Under the pieces are notes generated by a model that saw only the letters and a program-made list of their open reading frames with translations, ran no database searches and was not told the DNA's origin. Source: an uncultured Nodularia sp. (GTDB taxonomy: Bacteria > Cyanobacteriota > Cyanobacteriia > Cyanobacteriales > Nostocaceae). Taken from it: 64,000 bases of DNA. A program made the translations under genes and the position numbers. The stretch spans positions 16,292 through 80,291 of the forward strand of contig CAIWDD010000105.1 of the NCBI GenBank assembly GCA_903911355.1, in the 5' to 3' direction. Positions 56,220 through 64,000 of the stretch are shown here, one piece after another. How positions within the stretch are numbered: the stretch's first letter is position 1; each line of letters starts with the position of its first letter.

Positions 56220-57665
56220 CTAACCTTGACTTTCGTGAAAGGCTAAAAATTGCGCCTGGTTAATTCGCCCACACTGATACAGTGTTTCTGTAATTTCCGT
56301 CAGTGTAAACACAGAATGAGCTTGATAACCATGATCTAGTAATCTCGCCTTTACACCTTGTTCATGGTCAATCAAGACTATAATATCCTTAACATTCAAT
56401 CCTGCTGATTTTAACTTTTCGGCGCCTTCCATCACACTTTTGCCCGTGATCAGAATATCATCAACCACCGCCACAGTTTCACCAGGAGCAAAATTCCCCT
56501 CAATTAACCTGCGAGTTCCGTGTGCTTTCACTTCCTTGCGCGGGAAAATTAGGGGACAATGTAAACGCAAAGATAAACCCGTAGCAGTGGGTAAAGAACC
56601 GTAAGGAATACCTGCTAATCTGTCAAACTCAAGAGAATTTAAAATTTTCTCATAAGCAGTGAGAACCTGATTAAAAACCTGGGGATTGGAAATAATTTTC
56701 CGTAAGTCAATGTAGTAAGGAAAAGTCGCTCCCGATGCTTGTACAAAACTACCAAACATGATGCAGCCGACATCATAAAGTTTTAAAATCAAGTCTTGTT
56801 GGGGGTGGAGATTGACAACAGAAACATCAGGTAACCACACAGTACAGGTAGAAGTTTCCGAGAAAATTTCACTTTTAGCTTGATTAATCTCTGCACGTAA
56901 GGACTGGATATGATCAGCTAATTTGGGTTGACTGAACATATCTTGAGGAACAGGAATCAATAACCCATCACCGTGACTATTTAACCCAGCTGCTAAAATT
57001 TCCTTGATATTGATATTACTTCCCCCGGCCCAAATACTCCGGGCCATAATCAATCTTTCCGGCGCAACTGACCGAATCCGAGCTAAAATCTCAGGGTTTG
57101 TCGTCCCCACCTCCAAACCTAATTGTTCTGGAGTTCCCCAATTCCTAGACTCCTTGACTACCTGTAAATATAGAGGTAATTCTTCTGTAGGATATTTTTG
57201 TAAAGCTTCTGCTCCCGCATTAGAAGTGCAGCATAAAATAAATACCGCTTGATCAAGGTAAACTAAAAACGGTGCTACATGGTCTTGTCCTGTATAAGGA
57301 CTGAGGGTAACAGCATCCACATTCAATTGTGTAAATACCCTGCGAGCAAACACAGTGCTGGTATTTAAATCACTATGTTTAGCATCTAAGATAATGGGGA
57401 TATGACTAGGAATAGCTGCTAAAGTTTTTTCTAGCAGTTCTAAACCTGGAACACCCAGGGCTTCATAAAATCCTAAAGTTGGTTTATAAGCACAGACAAA
57501 ATCAGCAGTTTCGCGGATAATCCATTCTAACCAGTTATGTAAATCAGCAATGATATCCTCAGATTTATAATCTGCTGGTAGGAGTTCTGGATTTGGATCA
57601 AGACTTACAAATAGTAAACTTTGATTTTGGAATATACTAGCTTGTAATTTATCAAAAAAGTTCAT
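56220..57665 (-). CDS. pyrF-pyrE: Fused orotidine-phosphate decarboxylase/orotate phosphoribosyltransferase
   Basis: The N-terminal half (about 1-280) is a class 2 decarboxylase: LLFVSLDPNPELLPADY, the catalytic DAKHSDLNTSTVFARRV and later MARSIWAGGSN. The C-terminal half (about 290-481) is a phosphoribosyltransferase with VAVVDDILITGKSVMEGAEK. The order decarboxylase then transferase is opposite to animal UMP synthase and is known in cyanobacteria. Together they convert orotate to UMP. The length of 481 residues fits the fusion. It lies near pyrC. Confidence 0.93.
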   Translation of the reverse strand: MNFFDKLQASIFQNQSLLFVSLDPNPELLPADYKSEDIIADLHNWLEWIIRETADFVCAYKPTLGFYEALGVPGLELLEKTLAAIPSHIPIILDAKHSDLNTSTVFARRVFTQLNVDAVTLSPYTGQDHVAPFLVYLDQAVFILCCTSNAGAEALQKYPTEELPLYLQVVKESRNWGTPEQLGLEVGTTNPEILARIRSVAPERLIMARSIWAGGSNINIKEILAAGLNSHGDGLLIPVPQDMFSQPKLADHIQSLRAEINQAKSEIFSETSTCTVWLPDVSVVNLHPQQDLILKLYDVGCIMFGSFVQASGATFPYYIDLRKIISNPQVFNQVLTAYEKILNSLEFDRLAGIPYGSLPTATGLSLRLHCPLIFPRKEVKAHGTRRLIEGNFAPGETVAVVDDILITGKSVMEGAEKLKSAGLNVKDIIVLIDHEQGVKARLLDHGYQAHSVFTLTEITETLYQCGRINQAQFLAFHESQG

Positions 57666-57876
57666 TTTTATAGTTACTCTGGGTTGTATGGTTTAAAAAA
57701 CCCTATCTTATAGCACCAGTCGGCTCAATCCTACTCCATCAAAATACAGCCCTAGCTTACCTATACCTATGATGGTCTTTTTTGTGCCTATGGCTTACGT
57801 TACGTGATGCTATTGTGCGGGAAAAATCATAAGATTAGTCACTAGGATAGCAAGTTTAAAGAGGGTGGGATAATCA

Positions 57877-58431
57877 TTGGAAAAACTATTAAGGATAGCC
57901 AAAATCATTGATATTTGTACCGAGCGCATTGGCAAATTAACCAGTGGACTGGTGCTAGTCATGGTCATACTTGGCGCATGGAATGTTTTAGGGCGATACT
58001 TAGGGCGGTTGATTGGCATTAATTTAACTTCTAATGCTTACATAGAAGCCCAATGGTATATTTTTGATTTAATTTTCCTCTGGGGTGCAGGTTACGCCTT
58101 AAAGCATAATGAACACGTCCGGGTGGATGTGTTTTACAACAATTGGACTCACCGGCAGAAAGCACTAGCAGATTTACTGGGGACAGTGTTATTTTTAATT
58201 CCATTTTCTGTGATGGTGATATTTTTTTCTTGGGGTAGTATCCTGGGTTCCTGGGAAATTTGGGAAACATCCCCAGACCCTGATGGTTTACCCCGCTACC
58301 CCATCAAAACCATGATTATTGTCTCCTTTGTATTGTTGATTGTTCAGGGAATTTCTCAGGTAATTAAAAACTTGGCCATTCTTCAAGGTAGAGTCGATAG
58401 CGATCGCCATATCCCAGGAGGAAAATCATGA
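57877..58431 (+). CDS. dctQ: TRAP transporter small permease (DctQ)
   Basis: The protein is 184 residues with four membrane helices; the ALKHNEHVRVDVFYNNWTHR motif is diagnostic of DctQ. The start is TTG 57877, with GAGGGTGGG upstream. The stop overlaps the dctM ATG by 4 bp. The gene order (dctQ-dctM convergent with dctP) is the same as that of the pyruvate/2-oxoacid TRAP transporter of Anabaena 7120 (alr3026, alr3027, all3028), so that substrate is likely. Confidence 0.9.
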   Translation: MEKLLRIAKIIDICTERIGKLTSGLVLVMVILGAWNVLGRYLGRLIGINLTSNAYIEAQWYIFDLIFLWGAGYALKHNEHVRVDVFYNNWTHRQKALADLLGTVLFLIPFSVMVIFFSWGSILGSWEIWETSPDPDGLPRYPIKTMIIVSFVLLIVQGISQVIKNLAILQGRVDSDRHIPGGKS

Positions 58432-59765
58432 CACTGGATTATGAATGGCTAGGGCCTGCTATGTTTGCGGGGGCTTTGGTGCTGTTATCCCTGGGATATC
58501 CCGTAGCTTTTTCTCTGGGTGGGGTATCAATTATATTTGGCATAGTGGGAATTGCCCTGGGTGTATTTGACCCAATATTTTTAACTGCCATGCCACAGCG
58601 GATTTTTGGCATCATGGCTAATTATACCCTGTTAGCTATCCCCTATTTTATCTTTATGGGGTCAATGCTGGAGAAATCTGGCATAGCTGAGAACCTGTTA
58701 GAAACTATGGGGATTGTATTAGGACGGTTACGGGGGGGACTGGCTTTAGCTGTGGTGTTAGTGGGGGCGCTGTTGGCTGCAACTACTGGTGTGGTGGCTG
58801 CAACGGTGGTGGCTATGGGGTTAATTTCCCTACCCATTATGCTGCGTTATGGGTATAATAAAGAACTAGCCACTGGTGTAATTGCGGCATCGGGGACTCT
58901 GGGGCAAATTATCCCCCCTAGTGTGGTGTTGGTGGTGCTGGGTGACCAGTTGGGGGTTTCTGTGGGTGATTTATTTATCGGTTCCGTGATTCCCGGTTTA
59001 ATGATGTCCGGTGCTTTTGCTTTACATGTGCTGATTGTGGCATTTTTAAAGCCTGAGTTAGCGCCAGCTTTACCGGCGGAGGTGCGAGAAATTGGTGTTA
59101 AAGCCTTGGGAAAACGGATATTTCAGGTCATGCTACCGCCGTTAGTTCTGATTTTCTTGGTATTGGGTAGTATCTTTTTTGGCTTTGCGACCCCTACAGA
59201 AGCGGGTGCTGTAGGTTGTCTAGGTGCCATAGTTTTGGCTGCTGCTAACGGTCAGCTAAATTTACCATCTGTGGGTCAGGTTTGCGATGCCACTTTAAAA
59301 ATTACCACCATGGTGATTTTTATCTTATTGGGTTCCACAGCCTTTAGTCTAGTGTTCCGGGGCTTGAATGGGGATCAATTTATGTTTGATCTCCTAGCTA
59401 ATCTTCCCGGTGGGACTACGGGGTTTTTGATTGTCAGCATGGTCACAGTATTTATTCTCGGCTTTTTTATTGACTTTTTCGAGATTGCCTTTATTGTTGT
59501 CCCCCTGTTTGTGCCAGTGGCTCAACAGTTAGGTATTGATTTGACTTGGTACGGTGTGATTTTAGGCGCAAATCTGCAAACTTCCTTTCTCACACCGCCC
59601 TTTGGTTTTGCATTGTTCTATCTGCGTGGTGTCGCCCCCCCAGAAGTCACCACATCTGATATTTATCGGGGCGCTATCCCCTTTATTTTGCTGCAAATCC
59701 TGGTTTTATTGTTAATTATTGCTTTTCCGGGGATTGTGAGTTTTTTACCGAATTTAGGAGCCTAA
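58428..59765 (+). CDS. dctM: TRAP transporter large permease (DctM)
   Basis: The 445-residue protein has about 12 helices and the DctM motifs GIMANYTLLAIPYFIFMGSM, GTLGQIIPPSVVLVVLGDQL and ANLQTSFLTPPFGFALFYLR. It couples uptake to a sodium or proton gradient. It overlaps dctQ by 4 bp, and its end is 4 bp from the end of the converging dctP gene. The substrate is probably a monocarboxylic 2-oxoacid by analogy with Anabaena 7120. Confidence 0.94.
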   Translation: MTLDYEWLGPAMFAGALVLLSLGYPVAFSLGGVSIIFGIVGIALGVFDPIFLTAMPQRIFGIMANYTLLAIPYFIFMGSMLEKSGIAENLLETMGIVLGRLRGGLALAVVLVGALLAATTGVVAATVVAMGLISLPIMLRYGYNKELATGVIAASGTLGQIIPPSVVLVVLGDQLGVSVGDLFIGSVIPGLMMSGAFALHVLIVAFLKPELAPALPAEVREIGVKALGKRIFQVMLPPLVLIFLVLGSIFFGFATPTEAGAVGCLGAIVLAAANGQLNLPSVGQVCDATLKITTMVIFILLGSTAFSLVFRGLNGDQFMFDLLANLPGGTTGFLIVSMVTVFILGFFIDFFEIAFIVVPLFVPVAQQLGIDLTWYGVILGANLQTSFLTPPFGFALFYLRGVAPPEVTTSDIYRGAIPFILLQILVLLLIIAFPGIVSFLPNLGA

Positions 59766-59769
59766 TTGA

Positions 59770-60867
59770 TCAACTCATTGAGAAATTAGCATAACTCAAT
59801 TCATTGACACGGTTCCAGTCAAAAACTTGTTGACGGAACCCTTTCCACTGTTGGTAAACTTCTTTAAAAGTCTTGTCCTGACTGGCATTTTCTTCTAGGA
59901 ACTCAAAGGAGGCTGTTTGAGATGCTTGCATAATTTCCTGACTGAAGGGAACTAATTTAGTCCCCCCCGCGGTCAGTCTGGCTAATGCTTGACTATTTAA
60001 AGCGTCATACTCAGAGAGCATATTCATGTTGGCTTCATAAGCTGCTGTTTTGAGGATGGCTTGGTATTCCGGGGGTAATTTATTCCAAGCAGTACGGTTA
60101 ACTAAAACATCTAATGTCGGTCCTGGTTCGGACCAACCGGGATAATAGTAAAATTCGGCGGCTTTGTGTAAACCCAGTTTCTCATCATCGTAGGGACCAA
60201 CCCACTCAGCTGCATCAATTGCGCCCCGATCCAGTGCTAGGAAAATTTCCCCCGCTGGTAATACTTGTACGTTGACACCCATACGAGACATGATTTGACC
60301 ACCAATTCCGGGAATACGCATTTTTAAACCTTGGAGGTCGGCCACAGTGTTAATCTGTCGTTTAAACCATCCCCCCATTTGCGCCCCGCTGTTACCGGCG
60401 GGAAAGTTAATGATGTTGAAGTCACTATAAATTTTTTGTATGGTTTCCAGTCCCCCCCCATGATACAGCCAGGAGTTCTGTTGTTGGGCGTTGAGTCCGA
60501 AGGGTATGGTGGTACCAAAGGCTAAGGCTGGGTTCTTGCCGGTATAATAATAACTGGCTGTATGTCCACATTCTACTGTTCCGGCTTGCACTGCGTCCAT
60601 GACTTGTAACCCCGGTACTAGCTCCCCCGCAGCAAAGGGTGTAATGGTAAAACGTCCGTCGGTCATTTCTTTAACTCGCTTAGAAATTATATCTGCACCG
60701 CTAAATATAATTAGAGATTTCGGCCAACTGGTGGCCATTTTCCACCTGATATTGGGCTGAGTGGTTTGGATGTTGGCGGCGGTTTGGCTACGACTACATG
60801 CAGCTAATGTTACCGCGGTTCCAGCAGCGATCGCAGCTGTGTTGAGAATTTGGCGACGTTTAATCAT
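59770..60867 (-). CDS. dctP: TRAP transporter substrate-binding protein (DctP)
   Basis: An N-terminal [20 protein letters not shown] carries a twin-arginine-like motif, and LAACS is a possible lipobox, so the protein may be exported folded and lipidated. The family pattern is visible in [40 protein letters not shown] and [20 protein letters not shown] (with the Arg that binds the carboxylate). The length of 365 residues fits the 2-oxoacid-binding subfamily. It is convergent with dctQM. Confidence 0.93.
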   Translation of the reverse strand: MIKRRQILNTAAIAAGTAVTLAACSRSQTAANIQTTQPNIRWKMATSWPKSLIIFSGADIISKRVKEMTDGRFTITPFAAGELVPGLQVMDAVQAGTVECGHTASYYYTGKNPALAFGTTIPFGLNAQQQNSWLYHGGGLETIQKIYSDFNIINFPAGNSGAQMGGWFKRQINTVADLQGLKMRIPGIGGQIMSRMGVNVQVLPAGEIFLALDRGAIDAAEWVGPYDDEKLGLHKAAEFYYYPGWSEPGPTLDVLVNRTAWNKLPPEYQAILKTAAYEANMNMLSEYDALNSQALARLTAGGTKLVPFSQEIMQASQTASFEFLEENASQDKTFKEVYQQWKGFRQQVFDWNRVNELSYANFSMS

Positions 60868-60921
60868 GCTTGGTAAATTTATCAGCGCTAATTGGTGGGT
60901 TATCCGTAATTTACCAGTTTT

Positions 60922-61938
60922 TTACAATCTAGCCGCACTTAAAGCCGCACCAATTAGCCCTACCTCTTGGTTAAGAATAATATGCACGGGTATATCTTCG
61001 AGGATGGAACGCATCCGCCCTTTTTGGCTGAAGTTTAACAGAAAATTGCCGTTTTTCAGGAGGGGGAGAATTTTGGGGGCGATTCCACCTGCAATATATA
61101 AACCACCATAGGGGAGTAATTTTAGGGCCAGATTACCCGCTTCAGCGCCGTAAATATCCACAAATAATTTTAGAGCTTCCACTGACAGGTGATCGCTCCC
61201 TTGGACTGCTGCGCCACCGATGGCCGCCCCGGGGTCAACGCTTTTTTCCATCTGTCCGGCTTCTCTTTCCCAGGTTCTGACAATTTCCGCAATTTCTGGT
61301 GATTCGCTGTATACTTGGCGATCGCGTAAAAATTGGTAAATTGCGACTATACCCTGTCCGGAAACTACCCTTTCTACAGACACCCGTTGAATATCATGTT
61401 TATCCAGTAGATATTTCAACAGCTGAAATTCTAGCTCATTGCGGGGGGCAAAATCCCCGTGTCCACCTTCTGAGGGAAACACCTGATAATAGTTCCCCTG
61501 TTTAATTAAAAACCCTTGTCCTAAACCAGTACCAGCACCAATAACAGCAATGGGTGCTTCTTGTTTGTGTTTCCCAACTTGCAAGGTTAGCAGGTCTTTT
61601 TTACTTAATCCGAAAATACCGTAACCCACGGCGGCAAAATCGTTAATTAAGCACATAGAATCAATGCCCAATTCTTGTTTTAACCGGGGGGTATCGAGAA
61701 ACCAAGTTAAGTTAGTTAGCTTGGCTGTATTATCTACCACGGGTCCGGCGATCGCAAAACAAGCTTTTTGGGGTGTGGGGGTATGAAGCTCAAGGAGGAA
61801 CTGCTGGACTAAGGGGACTAAGTCGGGAAAATCTCCACTAGGGTAAGTTTTCTGTGCAATGGTATGTAAATTTTCAGCGTCCACCAACCGCAAAATAGTT
61901 TTAGTGCCGCCAATATCTCCTGCTAGTAACAAAGTCAT
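60922..61938 (-). CDS. glk: Glucokinase
   Basis: The ATP-binding motif LLLAGDIGGTKTILRLVDAE, the LTNLTWFLDT segment, the catalytic Asp in CLINDFAAVGYG and PSEGGHGDFAPRN are typical of the bacterial ROK-unlike glucokinase (Glk). It phosphorylates glucose to glucose-6-phosphate. The length of 338 residues is normal. It follows the TRAP binding-protein gene by 54 bp on the same strand; shared transcription is possible but not obvious functionally. Confidence 0.94.
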   Translation of the reverse strand: MTLLLAGDIGGTKTILRLVDAENLHTIAQKTYPSGDFPDLVPLVQQFLLELHTPTPQKACFAIAGPVVDNTAKLTNLTWFLDTPRLKQELGIDSMCLINDFAAVGYGIFGLSKKDLLTLQVGKHKQEAPIAVIGAGTGLGQGFLIKQGNYYQVFPSEGGHGDFAPRNELEFQLLKYLLDKHDIQRVSVERVVSGQGIVAIYQFLRDRQVYSESPEIAEIVRTWEREAGQMEKSVDPGAAIGGAAVQGSDHLSVEALKLFVDIYGAEAGNLALKLLPYGGLYIAGGIAPKILPLLKNGNFLLNFSQKGRMRSILEDIPVHIILNQEVGLIGAALSAARL

Positions 61939-62072
61939 AGAATTGAGGATGGGAATTAATTAATTTGTCTGTGCAGTCAAAAATCCTCATTCAGGATTTG
62001 AGCAAATCGAACCACTTCCGATACTTTTTTGCTAACATTCATTAACAAATACTCTCTTTAAGAGAGGGCGTA

Positions 62073-62318
62073 TCAACCAATGCACGAAGGAAAATCCTCT
62101 ATATCCATCAAGTGGGAAGTATCTCCTTTTAGTTCTAGCAACCATTCAGGTCCCTGGCGCAGGATTTTCACTAAGGAACATAAAGAAGCCGTGACTTCTG
62201 TTTTAGCAATGTCCCCTACTAACCCCATTGCAGCACCCTGTACAGATGCACTATGTCCTACCAGCAAGATATTTTCAGGATAGCATTCACTAGCCAACAG
62301 TTGGGCAGTTTTTCCAGA
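62073..62318 (-). pseudogene. 3' exon of a histidine-phosphatase gene interrupted by a group II intron
   Basis: The frame GKTAQLLASECYPENILLVG followed by HSASVQGAAMGLVGD matches the C-terminal part of a phosphoglycerate-mutase-type phosphatase, with the second catalytic His in VGHSA. The start of the gene must lie beyond the window end. If the intron splices, the protein could still be made; otherwise it is disrupted. Confidence 0.7.
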
Positions 62319-64000
62319 TTAAACTAAGCCGGTCAGTCACCTGACCGACTCGTCTTCAAAACCGCACGTGAGATTTTCACCTCATACGGCTCCTCAGCAA
62401 TATGGTTCTTGTCATGAATACCTACAAGACTTCCATCACTGGCTGTCTTTCTGTCGTGGCAATGTCTGTGTAACAGTTGTAGGTTTTTATATTCATCTTT
62501 TCCACCTTTGGAGATGGGTAGGATGTGGTCAACTTCCATTACATCACCGTCCCTAAAGTAATGCCCGCATTCAGGACATTTACCCTTTTGCCTTTTAAGT
62601 AGTGTCGCTACTCTTTTATTGGCTTCGGGATGGTTTGTTATTCTTGAACTCCAATATACCCAATTACCATCAAATGGTGAGGCATTGCCTTTAACCTTAA
62701 CATGACGTACAATAGGAGTTTCTGGGTGTTTGTGTAGTTTGATGACTTTATCTTCCATCTTAACTGCAAATTCCCAGTTAGATTCACCGATTGTGTGCCA
62801 GTATTTATTGGTTATCCATTTTGCCGTTTTATTGGGATGTCGGCGCTTTGCCCATCTAAATAATCTGTAGTAGATTAGTTCCTGAATCTTACTGAATGTT
62901 TCTTTACTTACTACTGTTGAGTAGTAATTACACCATCCCCTGATAATGGGGTTTAGTTTGCTTATCAATCCCAATTGTGGTGTTGGTAAGTTTTTCTTTA
63001 TGGTCTTAGAAACCTGTTCGTAGTGATTCTTGACTGCTTTCTTAGATGGGGTGATGATGGTTTTGAAACCTAGTATTTCTTTGTGAGTATTCAAACCTGA
63101 GTTGTGTTTACCTACTGGGTGTTGTCTCACATTGAACCCAAGAAAGTCAAATCCTGGTTTTTCTGATTGGTATTCATACAAGGTATGAGCCAATCTGGTC
63201 TTGCTAGGCTTTAATTCCAGTCCCATTTCATTCAGCCATTTAACTAGAATCCCCTTACATTGTTCAATAACTGCCAGATTTTCATGCAGGATTACAAAGT
63301 CATCCGCATATCTGATTATTGATATTGCTTGTGCCTTGTTTGTCTTTGAAGCTTTTCCCGGTAATTTGGATGCGAAGTCTTTTATGATTTCTTCCATACC
63401 ATGTAAAGCTATATTTGCCAACAGAGGTGATATTACCCCGCCTTGCGGTGTGCCTTCTTCTGTAGGGAATAAGACTTTATTATCAACCACTCCTGCCTTT
63501 AACCATGCCTTGATTTGACGGCGTAGTTTAGGGTAGGTGTTCAGTTTATTTAACAATGCTTGATGGTTAATCTTGTCAAAACATTTGGCAATATCGGCAT
63601 CCAAGACAAACTTAGGTTTGACATTAATAGATTTGAATATTGCATCAATGGCATCATGACATGAGCGTCCTGGTCTGAATCCATATGAGTTAGGCTCAAA
63701 CTTGGCTTCCCATTCTGGCTCTAATGCCAGTTTGACAAGCGCTTGTAATGTCCTATCATACATAGTGGGTATTCCTAGTGGTCTTTTCTCATCCCTTCCA
63801 GGTTTGTCTATCCAGACTCTCCGGGTGGGTTTGGGTTTTGACCCTAGTTTTAACTCATCTACCAATTCCATTCTTTCCTTGGGTGATAAAGCTTTCACTC
63901 CATCAACTCCGGCGGTTTTCTTTCCTTGATTGTCTTGAGTTACCCTACGTGTTGCCAAAGCTTTGGCTGACCAGGATTTCATCAGCACCTTTTGGAGTCC
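62319..64000 (-). mobile_element. Group II intron with maturase (3' part; 5' end outside the window)
   Basis: The 3' end is defined by a domain V-like sequence (about 62351-62395, GAGCCGTATGAGGTGAAAAT and then CTCACGTGCGG), a domain VI stem (GTCGGTCAG with CTGACCGGC) and the terminal TTAGTTTAAT before the exon. The encoded reverse transcriptase fills the rest. The intron continues past base 64000, so its 5' end and length are unknown. Confidence 0.88.
62333..64000 (-). CDS. ltrA: Group II intron reverse transcriptase/maturase, 5' partial
   Basis: The protein has reverse-transcriptase blocks (GIPTMYDRTLQALVKLALEP, YGFRPGRSCHDAIDAIF, the active site SIIRYADDFVILHE), a maturase X region and an HNH nuclease end (KCPECGHYFRDGDVMEVDHI and KNLQLLHRHCHDRK). 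The frame is open at the window edge, where GLQKVLMKSWSAK is encoded before the first in-window Met at 63988. Its last about 20 codons overlap intron domain V, ending KTSRSGD. It would splice the intron and drive retrohoming. Confidence 0.93.
   Translation of the reverse strand, partial: GLQKVLMKSWSAKALATRRVTQDNQGKKTAGVDGVKALSPKERMELVDELKLGSKPKPTRRVWIDKPGRDEKRPLGIPTMYDRTLQALVKLALEPEWEAKFEPNSYGFRPGRSCHDAIDAIFKSINVKPKFVLDADIAKCFDKINHQALLNKLNTYPKLRRQIKAWLKAGVVDNKVLFPTEEGTPQGGVISPLLANIALHGMEEIIKDFASKLPGKASKTNKAQAISIIRYADDFVILHENLAVIEQCKGILVKWLNEMGLELKPSKTRLAHTLYEYQSEKPGFDFLGFNVRQHPVGKHNSGLNTHKEILGFKTIITPSKKAVKNHYEQVSKTIKKNLPTPQLGLISKLNPIIRGWCNYYSTVVSKETFSKIQELIYYRLFRWAKRRHPNKTAKWITNKYWHTIGESNWEFAVKMEDKVIKLHKHPETPIVRHVKVKGNASPFDGNWVYWSSRITNHPEANKRVATLLKRQKGKCPECGHYFRDGDVMEVDHILPISKGGKDEYKNLQLLHRHCHDRKTASDGSLVGIHDKNHIAEEPYEVKISRAVLKTSRSGD

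Overview
The window is cyanobacterial and most likely from a heterocyst-forming, Anabaena/Dolichospermum-like member of the Nostocales. The evidence is frequent GCGATCGC (HIP1) palindromes, heptanucleotide tandem repeats, and lineage-typical genes: Ycf23 (DUF561), a Tab2-type protein (DUF1092), Ftn2/ZipN, DUF1995, DUF2301, DUF4912, XisH/XisI and a Calvin-type class II aldolase. The best lineage marker is an anacyclamide-type cyanobactin locus whose 50-residue precursor begins MTKKNIRPQQVAPVE and ends FAGDDAE.

Region by region. (1) 0.1-6.9 kb: a peptide-export operon (C39-peptidase ABC transporter with an N-terminal cNMP-binding-like domain, HlyD adaptor, parvulin-like isomerase). It converges on two double-glycine precursor-like peptides on the opposite strand, and a duplicated upstream block suggests a third precursor was lost. 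(2) 6.9-13.8 kb: housekeeping genes (CLC-CBS-Usp chloride transporter, PmbA/TldE, Tab2-like, Ycf23) with small transposon relics. (3) 13.8-29 kb: a repeat-rich accessory island holding a dispersed cyanobactin cluster. The macrocyclase-type protease (acyG-like), prenyltransferase (acyF-like) and precursor (acyE-like) are on the minus strand; the leader protease (acyA-like) and two small PatB/PatC-like proteins are on the plus strand. No heterocyclase or oxidase is present. The cluster is split by xisH-xisI, a restriction-nuclease-like gene, hicA-hicB and a REP-associated (Y1) transposase. It is followed by more antitoxin, Uma2 and HNH genes among duplicated and decayed copies. Copies of one MITE-like repeat lie at both edges and inside the island, and one copy is split by an internally deleted IS4-family element with a 10-bp target duplication. 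(4) 29-53 kb: ordinary chromosomal genes (aminotransferase, FetB-like permease, TPR protein, a divergent acyl-CoA-synthetase-like pair, ABC exporter, galE, SafE-like membrane protein, fbaA, tRNA-Lys, aldose epimerase, pdhA, ftn2, DUF4912, TerB-like). (5) 53-62 kb: pyrC, a double histidine-phosphatase protein, a pyrF-pyrE fusion, a TRAP transporter of the pyruvate/2-oxoacid type, and glucokinase. (6) 62-64 kb: a group II intron with its maturase interrupts another histidine-phosphatase gene and runs off the window end.

How genes work together: in the cyanobactin locus the precursor would be cut by the AcyA-like protease, macrocyclised by the AcyG-like protease and probably prenylated on its single tryptophan by the AcyF-like enzyme. 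In the first operon the ABC transporter's C39 domain would cut the double-glycine leaders and export the peptides through HlyD and an outer-membrane channel not encoded here. The precursor gene at 21515-21667 is short and easy to miss. All family assignments come from reading motifs; no database search was run.
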